64,000 nucleotides of DNA from Rhizomys pruinosus (GCA_009823505.1 VZQC01005680.1:795526-859525), one strand, 5' to 3'; shown: positions 19,886 through 31,180, numbered from the stretch's first letter. A program made the numbers and translations. Notes: generated from the sequence alone by a model not told the origin.

Positions 19886-20775
19886 CTATTTTTGCCATGT
19901 TAATTTTGCTCAAATAAGAAGAGTTTCAAATAAGAAGAGTTTTTAAAATGTTTAAAACAAAGCACTAACATCCATAGCTGAGGACTACATTCTGTCTAGG
20001 GTGTGTTGTTAACTGGACAGGGGTAGGACAGGGCATCCCGCTCTAAGGGAAGTTAAACACATCCAATTTAAAACCTCCAAGAAGTGAAGTAAGCCTAGGG
20101 CGGGCACCGCCTTGGGCCTGGTGGCTGCCCTGTCGCTTGCTTCTGTGGCTTGCTGGGAGTTAATGTGATGGAGTAGAGGGTTTTTGAGGCTCACTCAGTG
20201 CCTCCTCTACCTGACTGGCCAGGGTCCGGGAGCTCTGGGCATGCTTCCTCAGGTAACAGTTTGAGAAGCAACCTAGCCAGGGTCCTGCAGGACATCAGTG
20301 GGGTCCCAGGACTTGGCCAGCTCTGGTGTGGGAAATCTGGCCATTCTGAGGACCCTGTGAATCTACATTCTCAGCCCCAGTAGTCATTGGTGTCCCTTTG
20401 GAAACAGCCTCAAGGAACCCTCCAGGAATAGCTAAGGACCTGAACACCCTAGGGATGGGCCATCTCTGAAGTGAAGGTGTATGGCTCAAAAGCCATGTCC
20501 TTTGCTTGGGTTACAGAGTAGCCAGCTGTTCTCTGGGAGCAGAGGTTGGGGGCCTGTCCAGGGACACACTTTTGATGAACTTCTTGATCTTCATGGCTCA
20601 AAAATCAATATCACTGCCTCTAGGAAGCCTCCGTAAGCCACAGGGTCCCTATTCTTTCTGCTCTCAAAGCCCCCTGTACTTGTAGGTTATGGTTTCTACT
20701 CTATATTACAACTACTTGAACCAGGAGCAAACTGGCAAAAGGCCAGGCAAGTACCTATTCACACAGATGCATATG
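19886..20775. other. repeat-poor intergenic stretch
   Basis: About 890 bp with no recognisable SINE. GC is moderate and CpGs are sparse. Several 60-codon frames overlap on both strands, as expected by chance. Confidence 0.55.
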
Positions 20776-20790
20776 CACATACACACAAAC

Positions 20791-20825
<35 letters not shown>

Positions 20826-20855
20826 CACATGGGGGTGAGAGAGAGAGAGAGAGAG
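20776..20855. repeat. (CA)n and (GA)n compound microsatellite
   Basis: CA run with single-base breaks to about 20829, then 'gggggtga' and a pure GA run. Positions 20856-21284 are unassigned apart from a short C run near 21010. Confidence 0.95.
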
Positions 20856-21284
20856 ACTCTCAAGGAGATGTCAACCTACCTTCTCCAATGCTAAAATTAT
20901 ACAGAACGAACATAGGGCATGGGCTCAAAAATGGGCATTGCAACCTCTGTCTAATTAGCTCAGTCCTTGTACCATACCAACAAGTCTCTGCACCTTGATA
21001 TTTCTAGATCTTGGTACCCCCCCCCCAACTGATGTCCTCCTGGCTGGTGTTTATAGAATGTTGTTCTCTGGCCATTTAGAAGTCAGAGCGCCTGTGGTCA
21101 CCCACAAGGGACACTTACAAGATCATACCTGTTCACACTCTCTTGTGGAAGGTTTGGAGAGAGAGCCATCATTCCAGCCTCCACCCACTTCTTCATGCCC
21201 TCCTGCCCCAGCTACTCGTGACCTTGGGCAGTGCTGGGGTATATAGAAGGAGGGAGATTAACTGAAGTGGGGACCCCACCTACG

Positions 21285-21470
21285 CCACTTTGATTGAGAG
21301 GTCATCATCCATGCTGGGGTGTGACTTTTCAGTGAGGTAGCTGTTTGGGGGTCACCTATGCTTCTGTAAGTGACCCTAATAAACTCATTGGTCCACCACA
21401 ACCAATTGGGTGGAATTGATTCTTTGATCTGTCACCTGTGTGCCGTCTGAAGTTCACATCAGGTCTGATC
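21285..21470 (+). mobile_element. family B LTR-like repeat, sense
   Basis: 'aggtcatcatccatgctggg', 'gtagctgtttgggggtcacc', 'ctaataaactcattggtcca' and 'ggtggaattgattctttgat'. Confidence 0.7.
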
Positions 21471-21554
21471 TTGAGAGGCTGTGAGGGCCATTGCAGCTGC
21501 TCTAACTTTAGTAACACAACAGCTGTTAGGTTTCCCAGCTGGACCCTATTTTCT

Positions 21555-21850
21555 TATAAGTGCATGTAAATGCGCGTGTGTATGCGCATGTGCAGAGCAC
21601 AGAGGACAACCTCACGTTTTGTCCCTTGGGTGCCATACACCTTGGTTATTTTTTGGGCATCGTTTGCCTGTTGATTTATTTGTTTGTTTATTTATTTATT
21701 TGGGAAGCAGTTATCCCACAGTACACATATGGAGGTCAGAGGACAATTTAAGGGAATTGTCTCTCTCCTTCCACCCCAGGGGTCCAGGGATTAAACTCAG
21801 GTCCTCCGGCTTGGTGCATGCGCCTTCCCCTGCTGAGCCATCTCACCTTG
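21555..21850 (-). mobile_element. B3/B4-type SINEs, antisense, in tandem
   Basis: 'gagcacagaggacaacctca' begins one copy. A TTTA/TTTG tract lies near 21685, and 'tatggaggtcagaggacaat' to 'ctgagccatctcacc' makes a second. Confidence 0.65.
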
Positions 21851-21852
21851 TT

Positions 21853-22037
21853 TTTCTTTAGACAGTCTCTCACTGACCTGGAATTCACTAAGTAGACAAG
21901 GCCGCCTTGCCAGCCAGCAACCTTCCTGTCTCTACCGGATTACAGGCAGACACCACCACGCACAGCTTTTTCACATGGGTTCTGGGGATCAAACCCGGGT
22001 CCTCATGCTTTAGCAACTGAGCTATTTCTCCAGCCCG
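21853..22037 (-). mobile_element. B4-type SINE, antisense
   Basis: B1-like 'agacagtctctcactgacct' followed by ID/B2-like 'ggttctggggatcaaacccg' and 'gagctatttctccagccc'. Confidence 0.75.
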
Positions 22038-22039
22038 TT

Positions 22040-22539
22040 TTCTCATTCCTTTTCCACAATATCTGTTTTTCTCCTTTCTCAGGTGAAGCTATTTCATTGG
22101 CTGTCATAGCCTCATGAGTATTAGAGTCCCCGCTCATTTTACTGCTGATCAAAGCAAGAGAGACTTGTAGTCTAGAAGTCAGAGAAGTGAGGGGGCCGTC
22201 ACTCCGGGTGGAAGTTCAATTTTTTTTCTTTCTATTTCTCCAAGTTCATCTTCAACTGTATAAAACAACAAATCAGAAACCTCACTGTGCAAATGTTCAT
22301 CTCCTGCCCACAGATCTCAATGATCTACAGAGAAGATTCATGGCTACCTGCTGGCATAATCTTTGGATGTTATTATGCTGGGAGAGTGTCTGTCCTGACT
22401 TTGGCTGTGCTATCATAAAAACTTCTTCTGTTGCTGTGGCCGTGGGAGCTCTCGTTTTCCATTTTCACTTCTCATTTCTCCTAGATGCAGCAATTAGGGG
22501 TGAAGGTGAGTGGGAAGGTGTTCACTCTGGTAGTGCATG

Positions 22540-22545
<6 letters not shown>
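22040..22545. other. unassigned intergenic stretch
   Basis: No repeat recognised. A 131-codon frame at 22187-22582 runs into a GT microsatellite and has no coding support. Confidence 0.5.

Positions 22546-22577
<32 letters not shown>
22546..22577. repeat. (GT)n microsatellite
   Basis: GT run preceded by 'gtgcatgcgtgtat'. Confidence 0.95.
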
Positions 22578-22580
<3 letters not shown>

Positions 22581-22654
22581 AAAACCATGAGTTAAACAGA
22601 TGGACCTAAGGTGCCATACACTTTTTAAAAATTTTAATTATTTTTATTTTATTT

Positions 22655-22818
22655 ATTTTTTTATTTTTTTATTTTTTGGTCTTTTCGAGACAGGGTCTCC
22701 CTGTAGTCCCAGCTGTCCTGGAACTCACTCTGTAGACCAGGCTGGCCTTGAACTCACAAAGATCCACCTGCCTCTGCCTCCCAAGTGCTAGGATTAAAGG
22801 TGTGCACCATCATGCCCA
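22655..22818 (-). mobile_element. B1 SINE, antisense
   Basis: 'tcgagacagggtctccctgt', 'agaccaggctggccttgaac' and 'ggattaaaggtgtgcacc'. Confidence 0.93.
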
Positions 22819-22825
22819 GAAGAAG

Positions 22826-23010
22826 TAATTATTTTTAAAATTAATCTATATGTGTGTTTATGTGTCTTCACATGTGTGCAATGCCCATGGAGGCCAGAGG
22901 AGGGCGCTTGAGCCCTTGGAGCTGGAGTTACAGGCAGTTGTGAGTTACTTGATGTTGGTGCTAAGAACCAAACTTGAGTTCTCTTAAATGCTGAACCATC
23001 TCTCCATTCC
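22826..23010 (-). mobile_element. B2 SINE, antisense, old
   Basis: 'tatgtgtgtttatgtgtctt', 'cagaggagggcgcttgagcc' and 'ctgaaccatctctcc'. Confidence 0.8.
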
Positions 23011-23011
23011 T

Positions 23012-23221
23012 TACCTTGTTTTTTTGAGACAGGGCAGCTCACTGGCTTTGAACTCACAAAGTAGGCTATGCTGGCTGGCCAGAGAATCTCTGCCTTCCTA
23101 GATCTGGGATTACAAGGGCATACCACCACACTCAGCTTTTCTATGTGAGTTCTAGAGATGAAATTCAGGTCATCAGATTTGTGTAACAAGCACCGTTACC
23201 TCCTGAGTCATCTTGTCAGCC
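23012..23221 (-). mobile_element. B4-type SINE, antisense
   Basis: 'ttgagacagggcagctcact', 'gggattacaagggcatacca' and 'gagtcatcttgtcagcctg'. Confidence 0.7.
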
Positions 23222-23267
23222 TGTTGGAGTGACTTAATAAAGTGAACATAATCTGGACTAAGGACTT

Positions 23268-23420
23268 TATTTTTTTATTTGTTTTTGAGACAGGGTCTCC
23301 CTGTAGCCCCAGCTGTCCTGGAACTCACTCTGTAGACCAGGCTGGCCTTGAACTCACAAAGATCCGCCTGCCTCTGCCTCCCGAGTGCTAGGATTAAAGG
23401 CGTGCGCCACCACGCCCAGC
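23268..23420 (-). mobile_element. young B1 SINE, antisense
   Basis: 'gagacagggtctccctgtag' to 'gcgtgcgccaccacgcccag'. Flanks 'ggactaaggactttat' and 'ggattaaagactttta' are probably a diverged TSD. Confidence 0.93.
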
Positions 23421-24349
23421 TGGATTAAAGACTTTTAATTAGCCTTGGCAAAACCTTGTGCTCTTCTGTCTTGTAACCTAGGCAATTGATCTTGTTTCCT
23501 GAGAACCTCAATTTGGTACTTCACCCAAAAAGATAATGAGTTAATGAATGGATGTGGGCATGCTTGAGAATTAACATATGTATCTAAGTGATGAAAGGCG
23601 GCACACCCATCTTTATTGGATACAGTGGGATTGCCTGGGAAAGACTGGGAAGGATGAGTGGCCTTGGATGAGTGAAATATTCTAGAACTAGGGATGAAAT
23701 ATCAGGATGGTCTGTCACCATTAGGATGGAGCGAAATTTGTACTTCCGGAATTGATGCTGGAGAAGCCATTTTTAATAAAATTATGGGTGGGGGCTGGCT
23801 CAAGGACACAGTTCCAGAGAAAAGTTCCAGAGAACAGTTCAAGCAGCATAGTTCCAGGGGATAGATGGTTCCAAGAGATATCTGGGGGAACAAGTGTCCT
23901 TTGAGTTTGGGTCCGCTCTTAGAAACAAAATTTAGGAGTCAGGCTTCTTGTTCAGGTAACTGTACTGTGCCCGGGACCAGTAAGGACAGCGCTTTGAAGG
24001 AGGAAGGATTCTGCCTTGTGCTTTTGGCCATTTCCGTTCATGGTTACTTGTCCTTCTTGGCCGACCTTTTGGGCTGTGGTGAGGCAGAGCATCGGGGCTG
24101 GAATCATGTGAGGAGCAAAGCTGCCCACTTCATGGTATCCTGTAGGCAGAGAGAGTGAGACACTTGTGACTTCCAAGACCATACCCCTAATGACCACCTT
24201 CCTCTAACCAGGCTCCACCTTCTATTTGCTACCACCTCCTAGTAATGTCATCAATTCCTGAATTGATCAGTGCATCATCGTACAGTGATGTGGTCACCTC
24301 CCTCATGATCTAATCACCTCCTAAGAGCCCCATTTCTGTATCCGGGACT
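23421..24349. other. largely unassigned stretch with a family C-like end
   Basis: A 'gttccagagaa'-type motif recurs four to five times in 23809-23880. From about 24050 the sequence ('gaccaccttcctctaaccag', 'ctaatcacctcctaagagcc') resembles an old antisense family C relative. Confidence 0.45.
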
Positions 24350-24401
24350 ATTCTAGTTTCCTTGTGTTGCTGTGACAACCATGACCAAAAGCTTCTTGGG
24401 G

Positions 24402-24565
24402 ACTAAGAATGGTGGTGCCTGACTTTAATCCCAGCTCTTGGGAGGCAGAGGCAGGTGGATGTCTGTGAGTTCAAGGCCAGCCTGGTCTACATAATGAGTT
24501 CCAGGTGAGCCAGGCACGTAAAATGAGACCTTGTTTCAGACAATAATAACAAAAGAAACAAAAGC
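24402..24565 (+). mobile_element. B1 SINE, sense, nested
   Basis: 'gaatggtggtgcctgacttt', 'gccagcctggtctacataat' and an A-rich tail. Confidence 0.85.
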
Positions 24566-24704
24566 CATTTAGGGGAGGAAAAAGTTTCATCTTATACTTC
24601 TACGTCACAGTCCATCACTGAGGGAAGGCAGGGCAGGAACTCAAAGCAGAAACCATAGAGCAATGCCACATGCTGCCTCACCCACAGGCTCATGCTTGAC
24701 TAGC

Positions 24705-24708
24705 TTTC

Positions 24709-24747
<39 letters not shown>

Positions 24748-24972
24748 TTTGTTTGTTTGTTTGTTTGTATGAAATGTACTGTCTGCATGTAGGTTTGTAC
24801 ACCCGTGTCATGCAATGCTACAGAGGTCAGAAGCGGATTCCCCTGGAATTAGAGTTCTCCTGGAATTGGAGTTACAGACGGTTCTTAGCTGCCATGTGGG
24901 TGCTGGGGATCGAACCCGGGTCCTCTGCAAGAGCAGTTGGTGCTCTTAACTGCGATGCCATCTCTCTAGCCC
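24705..24972 (-). mobile_element. young B2, antisense, with (TTTA)n(TTTG)n tail
   Basis: Internal duplication, intact 'gatcgaacccgggtcctctg', and a tail grown into TTTA then TTTG units. Flanks 'ctagctttcttatt' and 'ctacctttcttatt' look like the TSD. Confidence 0.93.
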
Positions 24973-25434
24973 CAACTACCTTTCTTATTATAGAGCCCAG
25001 GACCACCTGCCTAGGGAATGTGCTGCCCACAGGGTGCTGGATCCTCCTGCATCAATTAACAAGACAATCTCCCACAGACATGCCCACAGAGCAATCTGAG
25101 CTGGGGAATCTCTCAGTTGAGACTCCCTTCTCAGGTGACCCTAGGCTGTGTCAAGTTGACAGAGCTCAGTAGAAGGAGGACTGAGCTCTCAACGCACAGA
25201 TGTTGGCACTGTCACATTTCCAGACTCCCATCACCGTTCTATTCAGTACTGACTTCTTTTACAAGCAAAGTGGCCCTTGGTAGCTGTCACCAATATCTGG
25301 GTAAGGCAGATGATCTGACCTGTCTTCGTCCAATCCAAGTCAGATTCAAACATTTCAATTCCTTCCACTTCAGATATTTTCCACTCTCTGCTGAGCTGTA
25401 TTCTTAGGTTTCTTCGAGTCTTTGAAAGAAATGG

Positions 25435-25772
25435 TTTACAGTTTGAATGTGAACCATCATTCACAGGCTCACATGTTTGAGCATTCAGTCCCCAGGTAGT
25501 GGTGCTGTTTGGGGAGGTCATGGAACATTTGAGATATAGATAGAAGTTGCTAGGGGTGAGCTTTGATGATCATAGCCTAGCCCTGCTTCCTGATCCACCA
25601 AGTTGTGAGAAAGCTAGAAAGTCCCAGTGCCAGGGACCCAAGTGCAACACCATGCTGTCCCCACCATGATGGACTGTACTTCCTGAAATCACCAGCCAGA
25701 ATGAATCCTTCTCCCATTAAGTTGTTTCTATCAAATATTTTGCCACAGAGCTGAGAAAAAAAAAATCCAATA
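25435..25772 (+). mobile_element. family C repeat, sense
   Basis: 'gtttgaatgtgaaccatcat', 'ggtagtggtgctgtttgggg' and 'ccccaccatgatggactgta'. Confidence 0.7.
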
Positions 25773-26260
25773 CTGCTATGGGCAATCTTTCCCTCCCAAG
25801 GAGATGCTGTTTCTGAATCTAACATTGTAGAATGAATAGTCTTTTTCCTCCTGGTATAACATAACTCAGTCTTGGAATGGAGATGAACTTGGCCCAGTTG
25901 TCATGGCAACTGGAGTAGACCAACAGACGGATAGTGAGGCCTATGAGAGGACAGTCACCAAAGCCTTTCCCTGGACTCCAGCCGTTGGTCCTCTCGCTTT
26001 CCTCCAGCTACAAGGAATCTTGTGAAATGCTAGACTACAAGGAAGTAGAGAATTACGTGAAGGGGGGGGGTCCATGATGTGATTTCTATGAGGCCACCAT
26101 CCATGATGGGGTGGGACTTTGAGATGATACAGCTGTTTTGGGGTGAACCACATTCCTTTAAGTTACCTCTCCCCTATGCTCTGTAAGTAAACCTCATAAA
26201 CTCATTGGTTTGCTGGACTGGACTTTAGTGGAATCCTACCTTGGTCTGTCTTGGCATTCT

Positions 26261-26875
26261 TTTTTTTTTTTTTAAAACTAATAATAGGTATTTTTATTTT
26301 TTATGTATTTATTTTTAACACTTTACTTCTAAAGACTTAGATTTTATTACATAACCAGAATATTTTATTTTATTTTTTTTAATTAGTTTTTATTGATGCT
26401 TTGTGCATTTCATACATTTTTCCAATTCAGTTCAGGCTTATTTCCCTTTCCCTCCCCCCCACCCCCACCCCATCCCAGATCATGCATTCTGCCATAACTG
26501 TCCTGCATCTTTCTCTCAGTTTTTTTTTTTCATTTTTAGCTATAAGTGATAATCCATGAGTACAAGCATCCTTCATGCAAAACCTATCTGCAGGCTGTTG
26601 TGCCCAAACACCTACAGCCCCACCATCCAGTGGGGGGTGACAGGTTGTTTGTTCAATCAAGTTGATCAAATGAGTGTCCAGACTACATTGCTGTAGTTTC
26701 ACCATTCACCCCAATCGCAGCCCTTACATTCTACCACGCCCCCTCTTCCGCAGGTTGTTCCCNCGGAAGAGGGGGCGTGGTAGAATGTAAGGGCTGCGAT
26801 TGGGGTGAATGGTGAAACTACAGCAATGTAGTCTGGACACTCATTTGATCAACTTGATTGAACAAACAACCTGTC
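26261..26875 (-). mobile_element. L1 3'-end insertion, antisense, with 5' foldback
   Basis: Begins with poly-T right after the 15-bp TSD 'ctgtcttggcattct' (26246-26260; repeated at 26871-26885). A C-rich tract at about 26440-26475 is the reverse of the L1 3' UTR G-rich tract. The 5' end is an inverted copy of itself, the known outcome of twin priming. No ORF2 protein part was identified. Confidence 0.75.
26639..26875. repeat. 112-bp perfect inverted repeat around an N
   Basis: Left arm 26639-26750, spacer 26751-26763 ending in N, right arm 26764-26875. The arms are exact reverse complements. The right arm ends in 'ctgtc', which is also the TSD start, a 5-base microhomology. Confidence 0.93.
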
Positions 26876-27127
26876 TTGGCATTCTATCTAGAGCGAGTTG
26901 ACATTTGTTCACATCTCCCCAGGACAAGTCAACTGAACACAAGAGAAGGCAGGTGAGGGCCTCCGAGACAGGCTACCTTGTACCATGGCAGGGACCAGTC
27001 TCTGTCTCCTCTGGGTCTCTAGGCTGGGTCCCTCAGGAGCTGCTCAGGCTTCACAGCTACCAGGTGGTGTTGGTGGTCACAGTTGCATAGAACAGGAAAT
27101 AAAGAATCGTTCTTTCTGGCCTCTTGT

Positions 27128-27268
27128 TGACAGTTTTTTGTTTTGTTCTTTTGAGACAGAGTCTGCCTGTGGCTCCAGCTGGCTTAGGATTTGCTATGAA
27201 GAGCAGGCTGGCTTTGATCTCACAGAGATAGCTTGCCCCTGGCTCCCAAGCACTGAGATTATTGTTGA
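27128..27268 (-). mobile_element. B1 SINE, antisense, old
   Basis: 'ttgagacagagtctgcctgt', 'gagcaggctggctttgatct' and 'ctggctcccaagcactgaga'. Confidence 0.75.
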
Positions 27269-27747
27269 CTTTGGCATATTCTTAGGCCATGAGCTAAGAA
27301 AAGGGTGTCAGGCCTCAGAGCATCAGAGGATGGCCTTGCCAGCCGGCAGCAGCCTGATTTAGGGCAAGGACATTGCACTTATACATTATTGAGAACACTG
27401 TGCTGGATTGCGTCTACTCAGAGATGTGGGTGCACAGCCTACTGTTCTGGGGCCCAAGATCAGGCTGATGGAGCAAGGCCATCCATCGAGCCATTTGCGA
27501 ACTGTGTATCCCTCCAAGAATCTACCTGGTGGTACTTCATCGCCTCTCTGGGATTCTGTGTCACCCAGCAAGCATTGTGGCAGTCTGACATCTATGCTCC
27601 TTTATGCCTGAATCTAGAGGAGACCTCTGTTGAACCAAACTTTCACCATCTTCATGAGATTTGCTGTGCCTACTTGCAAGAGTCCAGTAGGAGTGGGTCT
27701 GTGGACGGTTGGCACTCCATTGGAGAAGGAGGGGTTGAGAAGATGCT
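27269..27747. other. unassigned intergenic stretch
   Basis: No repeat recognised. A 148-codon + frame (27305-27751) and a 112-codon - frame overlap; neither shows a domain I know, and the frame ends inside the family A repeat. Confidence 0.5.
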
Positions 27748-28378
27748 CTAGTTTGCTTTCTGTTGCTGTGATAAACCTCACTGACCAAAACCAACATGGG
27801 GGGGGGGAAGAGTCGATTCGGCTTATAGTTCCAGGTCATGGCCCACCATGGAGGGAAGTGAGGGTGGGAACTCCAGGCAAGATGTTGATGCAGAACCACG
27901 GAGGAATGCTGCTTACTGGTTTGCTCAACTACTTTTCTTTTTTTTAATTTTATTTATTTTCATTTTATGTGTATGAGTTTTTGTCTGTCTGTATGTAAGT
28001 GTACCCATGTCATGTAATACCCACAGAGGCCAGAAGAGGGCATTGGATCTCCTGGAACTGGAGTTAGGGATGGTTGTTAGCTATCATGTGGGTGCTGGGA
28101 ACCAAACCTGGGTCCTCTGCAAGATCAGCCAGTGCTCTTAACTGCAAAGCCATCTCTCTAGTCCCTCAGCTACTTTTCTTATACAGCTCTGATCCATCTG
28201 CCTAGGGATGGCACTGCCCACAGTGGGTTGGGCTCTTCTATATAAAATAGTAATCAAGAAAACACTCCATAGACACGATTACAGCCAACCTGATGGAAGA
28301 AATCCCTCAGTCGAGGTTCTCTCTTCCCGGGTGATTCTATGTTTGTGTCAAGTTGAGAGTAAAAACTAACCAGCACAG
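27748..28378 (-). mobile_element. family A repeat, antisense, with nested B2
   Basis: 'ctagtttgctttctgttgct', 'ggcttatagttccaggtcat' and the end 'tttgtgtcaagttgagagta' 'aaaactaaccagcaca'. Confidence 0.78.
27940..28165 (-). mobile_element. B2 SINE, antisense, with 15-bp TSD
   Basis: TSD 'tcaactacttttctt' (27925-27939) and 'tcagctacttttctt' (28166-28180), one mismatch. Body 'agaagagggcattggatctc' and 'catctctctagtccc'. Confidence 0.95.
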
Positions 28379-28396
28379 CCACCAGCCACTCTTCCC

Positions 28397-28398
<2 letters not shown>

Positions 28399-28438
<40 letters not shown>
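28399..28438. repeat. (GT)20 microsatellite
   Basis: Pure GT run between families A and B. Confidence 0.97.
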
Positions 28439-28439
<1 letters not shown>

Positions 28440-28440
<1 letters not shown>

Positions 28441-28745
28441 GAGCTAGCTAGAGTATACAGGCTTGGGATGTTAACTGGGACCCCTGTCCATGCAGCTGTG
28501 GAGGAGTCATCATTGGTGCTGGTGAAGACTTTCCAGTGTGGCTGCTTAGCAATCACTCGGTTCTTGCCAGTCACCCCTCCCCGTGTTTGGTATGTAAGCC
28601 CTATACAACTCATTGCCCACACCTACCCATGAACTTCAGTAGAATTGTATGTACTCTGGCTTGTCCTCAGGACTTTATGGGGAGGGAGGTGGACTTTATG
28701 TCTCCCCAGGGAAGGAATTCCTGCCACTGCTTCTGAGATCCAGAG
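28440..28745 (+). mobile_element. family B LTR-like repeat, sense
   Basis: 'gctagagtatacaggcttgg', 'gtccatgcagctgtggagga', 'ctatacaactcattgcccac' and 'tatgtctccccagggaagga'. Positions 28746-29107 are unassigned. Confidence 0.7.
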
Positions 28746-29107
28746 TTTCTGTATTGTAGGAACAAATTTCATCAAGGGCATCTTTATTCTTTATGGCCCA
28801 CTTTGAGCCTACCCTGCCCTCTATAACATGGGATGCTACTGCCCATCAGCCCAAGGAGTGGGATAAAGGGAACGAGGAAGGAGAGTGGAGAACTAAGAGA
28901 CAGGAACAGGAGATAGCCATAGATACCCAAATAGGGTCTTGTAAATCATTTGAAACCTTGAACTTCAGAGTCAGGAAGCTGACTCATGGAGATTCAAAGA
29001 GGGACAGCTCTCCATGTCAGCTCAAGCAAGGCTATAATGTCCATGGAGCCTTCTTCCAATGCCACATCTCAGTGGCCATGATGGCTGATCATAAGACATA
29101 TGAACTG

Positions 29108-29434
29108 TCGAGGTGCGGTGGGGCACACCCTTAACCTAGCACTCGGGAGCTGAGGTGAGCGTTGTTGTAAGTTCTAGGCCAGCACAGGTTACGTGAGGAA
29201 TGTGAAGGGCTGGAGACACGGCTCAGCAGTGCAAGCTTGAAGACCTGAATTTGGATCCCAGCACCCATGTAAAAGGTCAGGCATGGCCATGAGTGCAGCA
29301 GTCACCCAGCTCTGGGAGAGACAGAGCCTGAAGGATCACTGGGTTGAAGGAGAGAATGGTACATATTTGTCCTCTGAACTCCACACTCGTGTTGTGGCAT
29401 GTTCTCCATCATGTACACATACCATAATAATAAT
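29108..29434 (+). mobile_element. old B1-like then B4-like SINEs, sense
   Basis: 'gaggtgcggtggggcacacc' starts a short B1. 'gggctggagacacggctcag' at 29208 begins a B4/B2-like copy that ends in an (AAT)n tract. Confidence 0.65.
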
Positions 29435-29449
29435 AATGATTATAAGAAG

Positions 29450-29701
29450 GGGCTGGAGAGATGGCCTAGCGGTTAAGAGCGCCGACCGCTCTTACAGAGG
29501 ACCTGGGTTCGATCCCCAGCACCCACATGGTGGCCGAGAACTGTCTGAAACTCCAATTCCGGGAGAGCTCCAGTTCCAGGGGAATCCGATACCCTCTTCT
29601 GACCTCCGCGGCGTTGCATGACACGGGTGCACAAACTTGCATGCGGACAGTACATTCATACACATACAGAAATAAGTAAAATTAATTAAAAAAATTAAAA
29701 A
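29450..29701 (+). mobile_element. young B2, sense, with 15-bp TSD
   Basis: Perfect TSD 'aatgattataagaag' at 29435-29449 and 29702-29716. CpG-rich head 'gttaagagcgccgaccgctc', intact B box and internal duplication. Confidence 0.97.
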
Positions 29702-29783
29702 AATGATTATAAGAAGAAATAAAGTTTTAAAATTTATTGTAAAAAAAAAAACAAAAACCCAAAAACAACAAAAAAATTTATTG

Positions 29784-29922
29784 TAGCCAGACCTGGTAGC
29801 ACATGACTTTAAAGCCAGCACTCATGACTCAGAGGTGGATCTCTTTGGTTTGAGGCCAACTTGATCTACAGAGTGAGTTCCAGGCCAGCCAGGGATACAT
29901 AGTGAACCCCTGTCTCAAAAAA
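29784..29922 (+). mobile_element. B1 SINE, sense, old
   Basis: 'gccagacctggtagcacatg', 'gatctacagagtgagttcca' and 'aacccctgtctcaaaaaa'. Confidence 0.8.
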
Positions 29923-30808
29923 AATTATTATAGGCCATCCCAGTAGGATGGTGAGGGACACATATGCCTTATGGAGGGACATGTGACTCTTGTGGAAGGA
30001 TACCTGCCTCTTACAGACTGGAAGATAATCCTGTGAGTGGAGGGAAAATGGCCACACAGCAGGCTGGTGGCTGTAACGGAGGTTGGTAACTTTATCTACT
30101 TGGGGAAAGGAGAAGAAATTTTCTCAGAACATCTTAATTGATCTTTGGAATACAACATCTGTGTAGGGCCTTGCCGGATGCTTAGTTTACCAGGGCAGCA
30201 AGGACGGACACCCCGAAGCTGGATGAACAGCAGATGCTCAGGCCCACAGCCCTGTGAAGCTGGCCTCTTCCAGGAGTCGAGAGCAGTTCCGTGTGTCTGG
30301 AACTATTTTTGTCAGCTGGGAGCTGGAAGGAGAAGTGGTGAAAGGTGATTTCCTGCCAGGAGTTTATAAAGAGCCTTCAAGACAGATTGTGGAATTTGAT
30401 TTTTCTCCCAAATGGCACAGGGGAACAAATGTCTCTTAGAAAGATTGATCAGATTGTGCTTCAGTCAGAAAACCTCACTACATTTCCTTTCTTGCTTACC
30501 TTAGACTGACCATTCCCCCCTCACCCCTCCCCCAGGTCTTACATGTGGTTCAAGGATGTCTTTCAAAGGAACCTCACCATGTATGGACCCAGCTTAGCTC
30601 TATAGTAGCTTTGTCTCTACCTCTGCATGAAGCACAGAGTCACAATTAAATCCTACCTCCCTTTCCAGTATGATCTCTAAATGACAAGTGTCATCCTGCG
30701 TTTCATGCTCTGCCTTACCTGAAAGCACTGGACCTTGATCTGTTTGTCTCTGTCGTGGTCTTTTACCATAACCCCAGCAATACCCATCATCTCCTGCTTT
30801 CTTTTTCA
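29923..30808. other. repeat-poor intergenic stretch
   Basis: Nearly 900 bp with no clear repeat. Purine- and C-rich patches occur near 30510-30535. No coding signal. Confidence 0.5.
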
Positions 30809-30853
30809 TCTCCTCCTCCTCCTCCTCCTCCTCCTCCTCCTCCTCCTCCTCCT
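30809..30853. repeat. (TCC)15 microsatellite
   Basis: Pure trinucleotide run at the tail side of an antisense B1. Confidence 0.97.
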
Positions 30854-31005
30854 TGAGTCAAGGAATCAAGATCTCAGTATGTAGCACTGGCTGGCCCGGG
30901 ACTTCTTATGCCAACCAGGCTGGCTTTGAACTCACACGGATCCATACTCCTCTGCCTCCTGAGTACTGGAATTAAGTGTGTGCACCACTATGTCTGGCAC
31001 CACCT
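30854..31005 (-). mobile_element. B1 SINE, antisense, old
   Basis: 'ccaaccaggctggctttgaa', 'ctctgcctcctgagtactgg' and 'gtgcaccactatgtctggca'. Confidence 0.8.
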
Positions 31006-31132
31006 ACCTCCTGAGCCCCGCTGCCCCTCCTGAGTAAGTCAGCTCTCATTAGGGAACCTGCAGCAGCCTCTTGTGTTTCTTGATCTATATATGTGTTCTC
31101 CATTGCAACTGGTTTTACTCTGTCTGTGTTGT

Positions 31133-31178
<46 letters not shown>

Positions 31179-31180
31179 TA
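31133..31180. repeat. (GT)n microsatellite
   Basis: GT run with two AT interruptions at its right end. Confidence 0.95.

Larger units (their letters stand above)
24350..25170 (-). mobile_element. family A repeat, antisense, with nested B1 and B2
   Basis: 'ctagtttccttgtgttgctg' starts it, 'agtccatcactgagggaagg' continues, and 'ggctgtgtcaagttgacaga' ends it. Without the B1 and B2 it is about 390 bp. Positions 25171-25434 are unassigned. Confidence 0.75.
25835..26925 (+). mobile_element. family B LTR-like repeat, sense, split by an L1
   Basis: 'aggccaccatccatgatggg', 'cctcataaactcattggttt' and 'cctaccttggtctgtcttgg' up to the insert. The end 'gacatttgttcacatctccc' resumes at 26886. This longer copy shows about 200 bp upstream of the usual core. 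Confidence 0.7.

Noticed and set aside
24040..24090. U2 snRNA-like 'cttggccgaccttttgggct'
   Set aside because: Match is short, needs insertions, and neighbouring U2 sequence is absent.
24663..25172. 169-codon open frame
   Set aside because: Runs through a TTTA/TTTG tract and an antisense B2, so it is translated repeat.
27305..27751. 148-codon open frame in non-repeat DNA
   Set aside because: No recognisable motif, a competing minus frame, and it ends inside a family A repeat.
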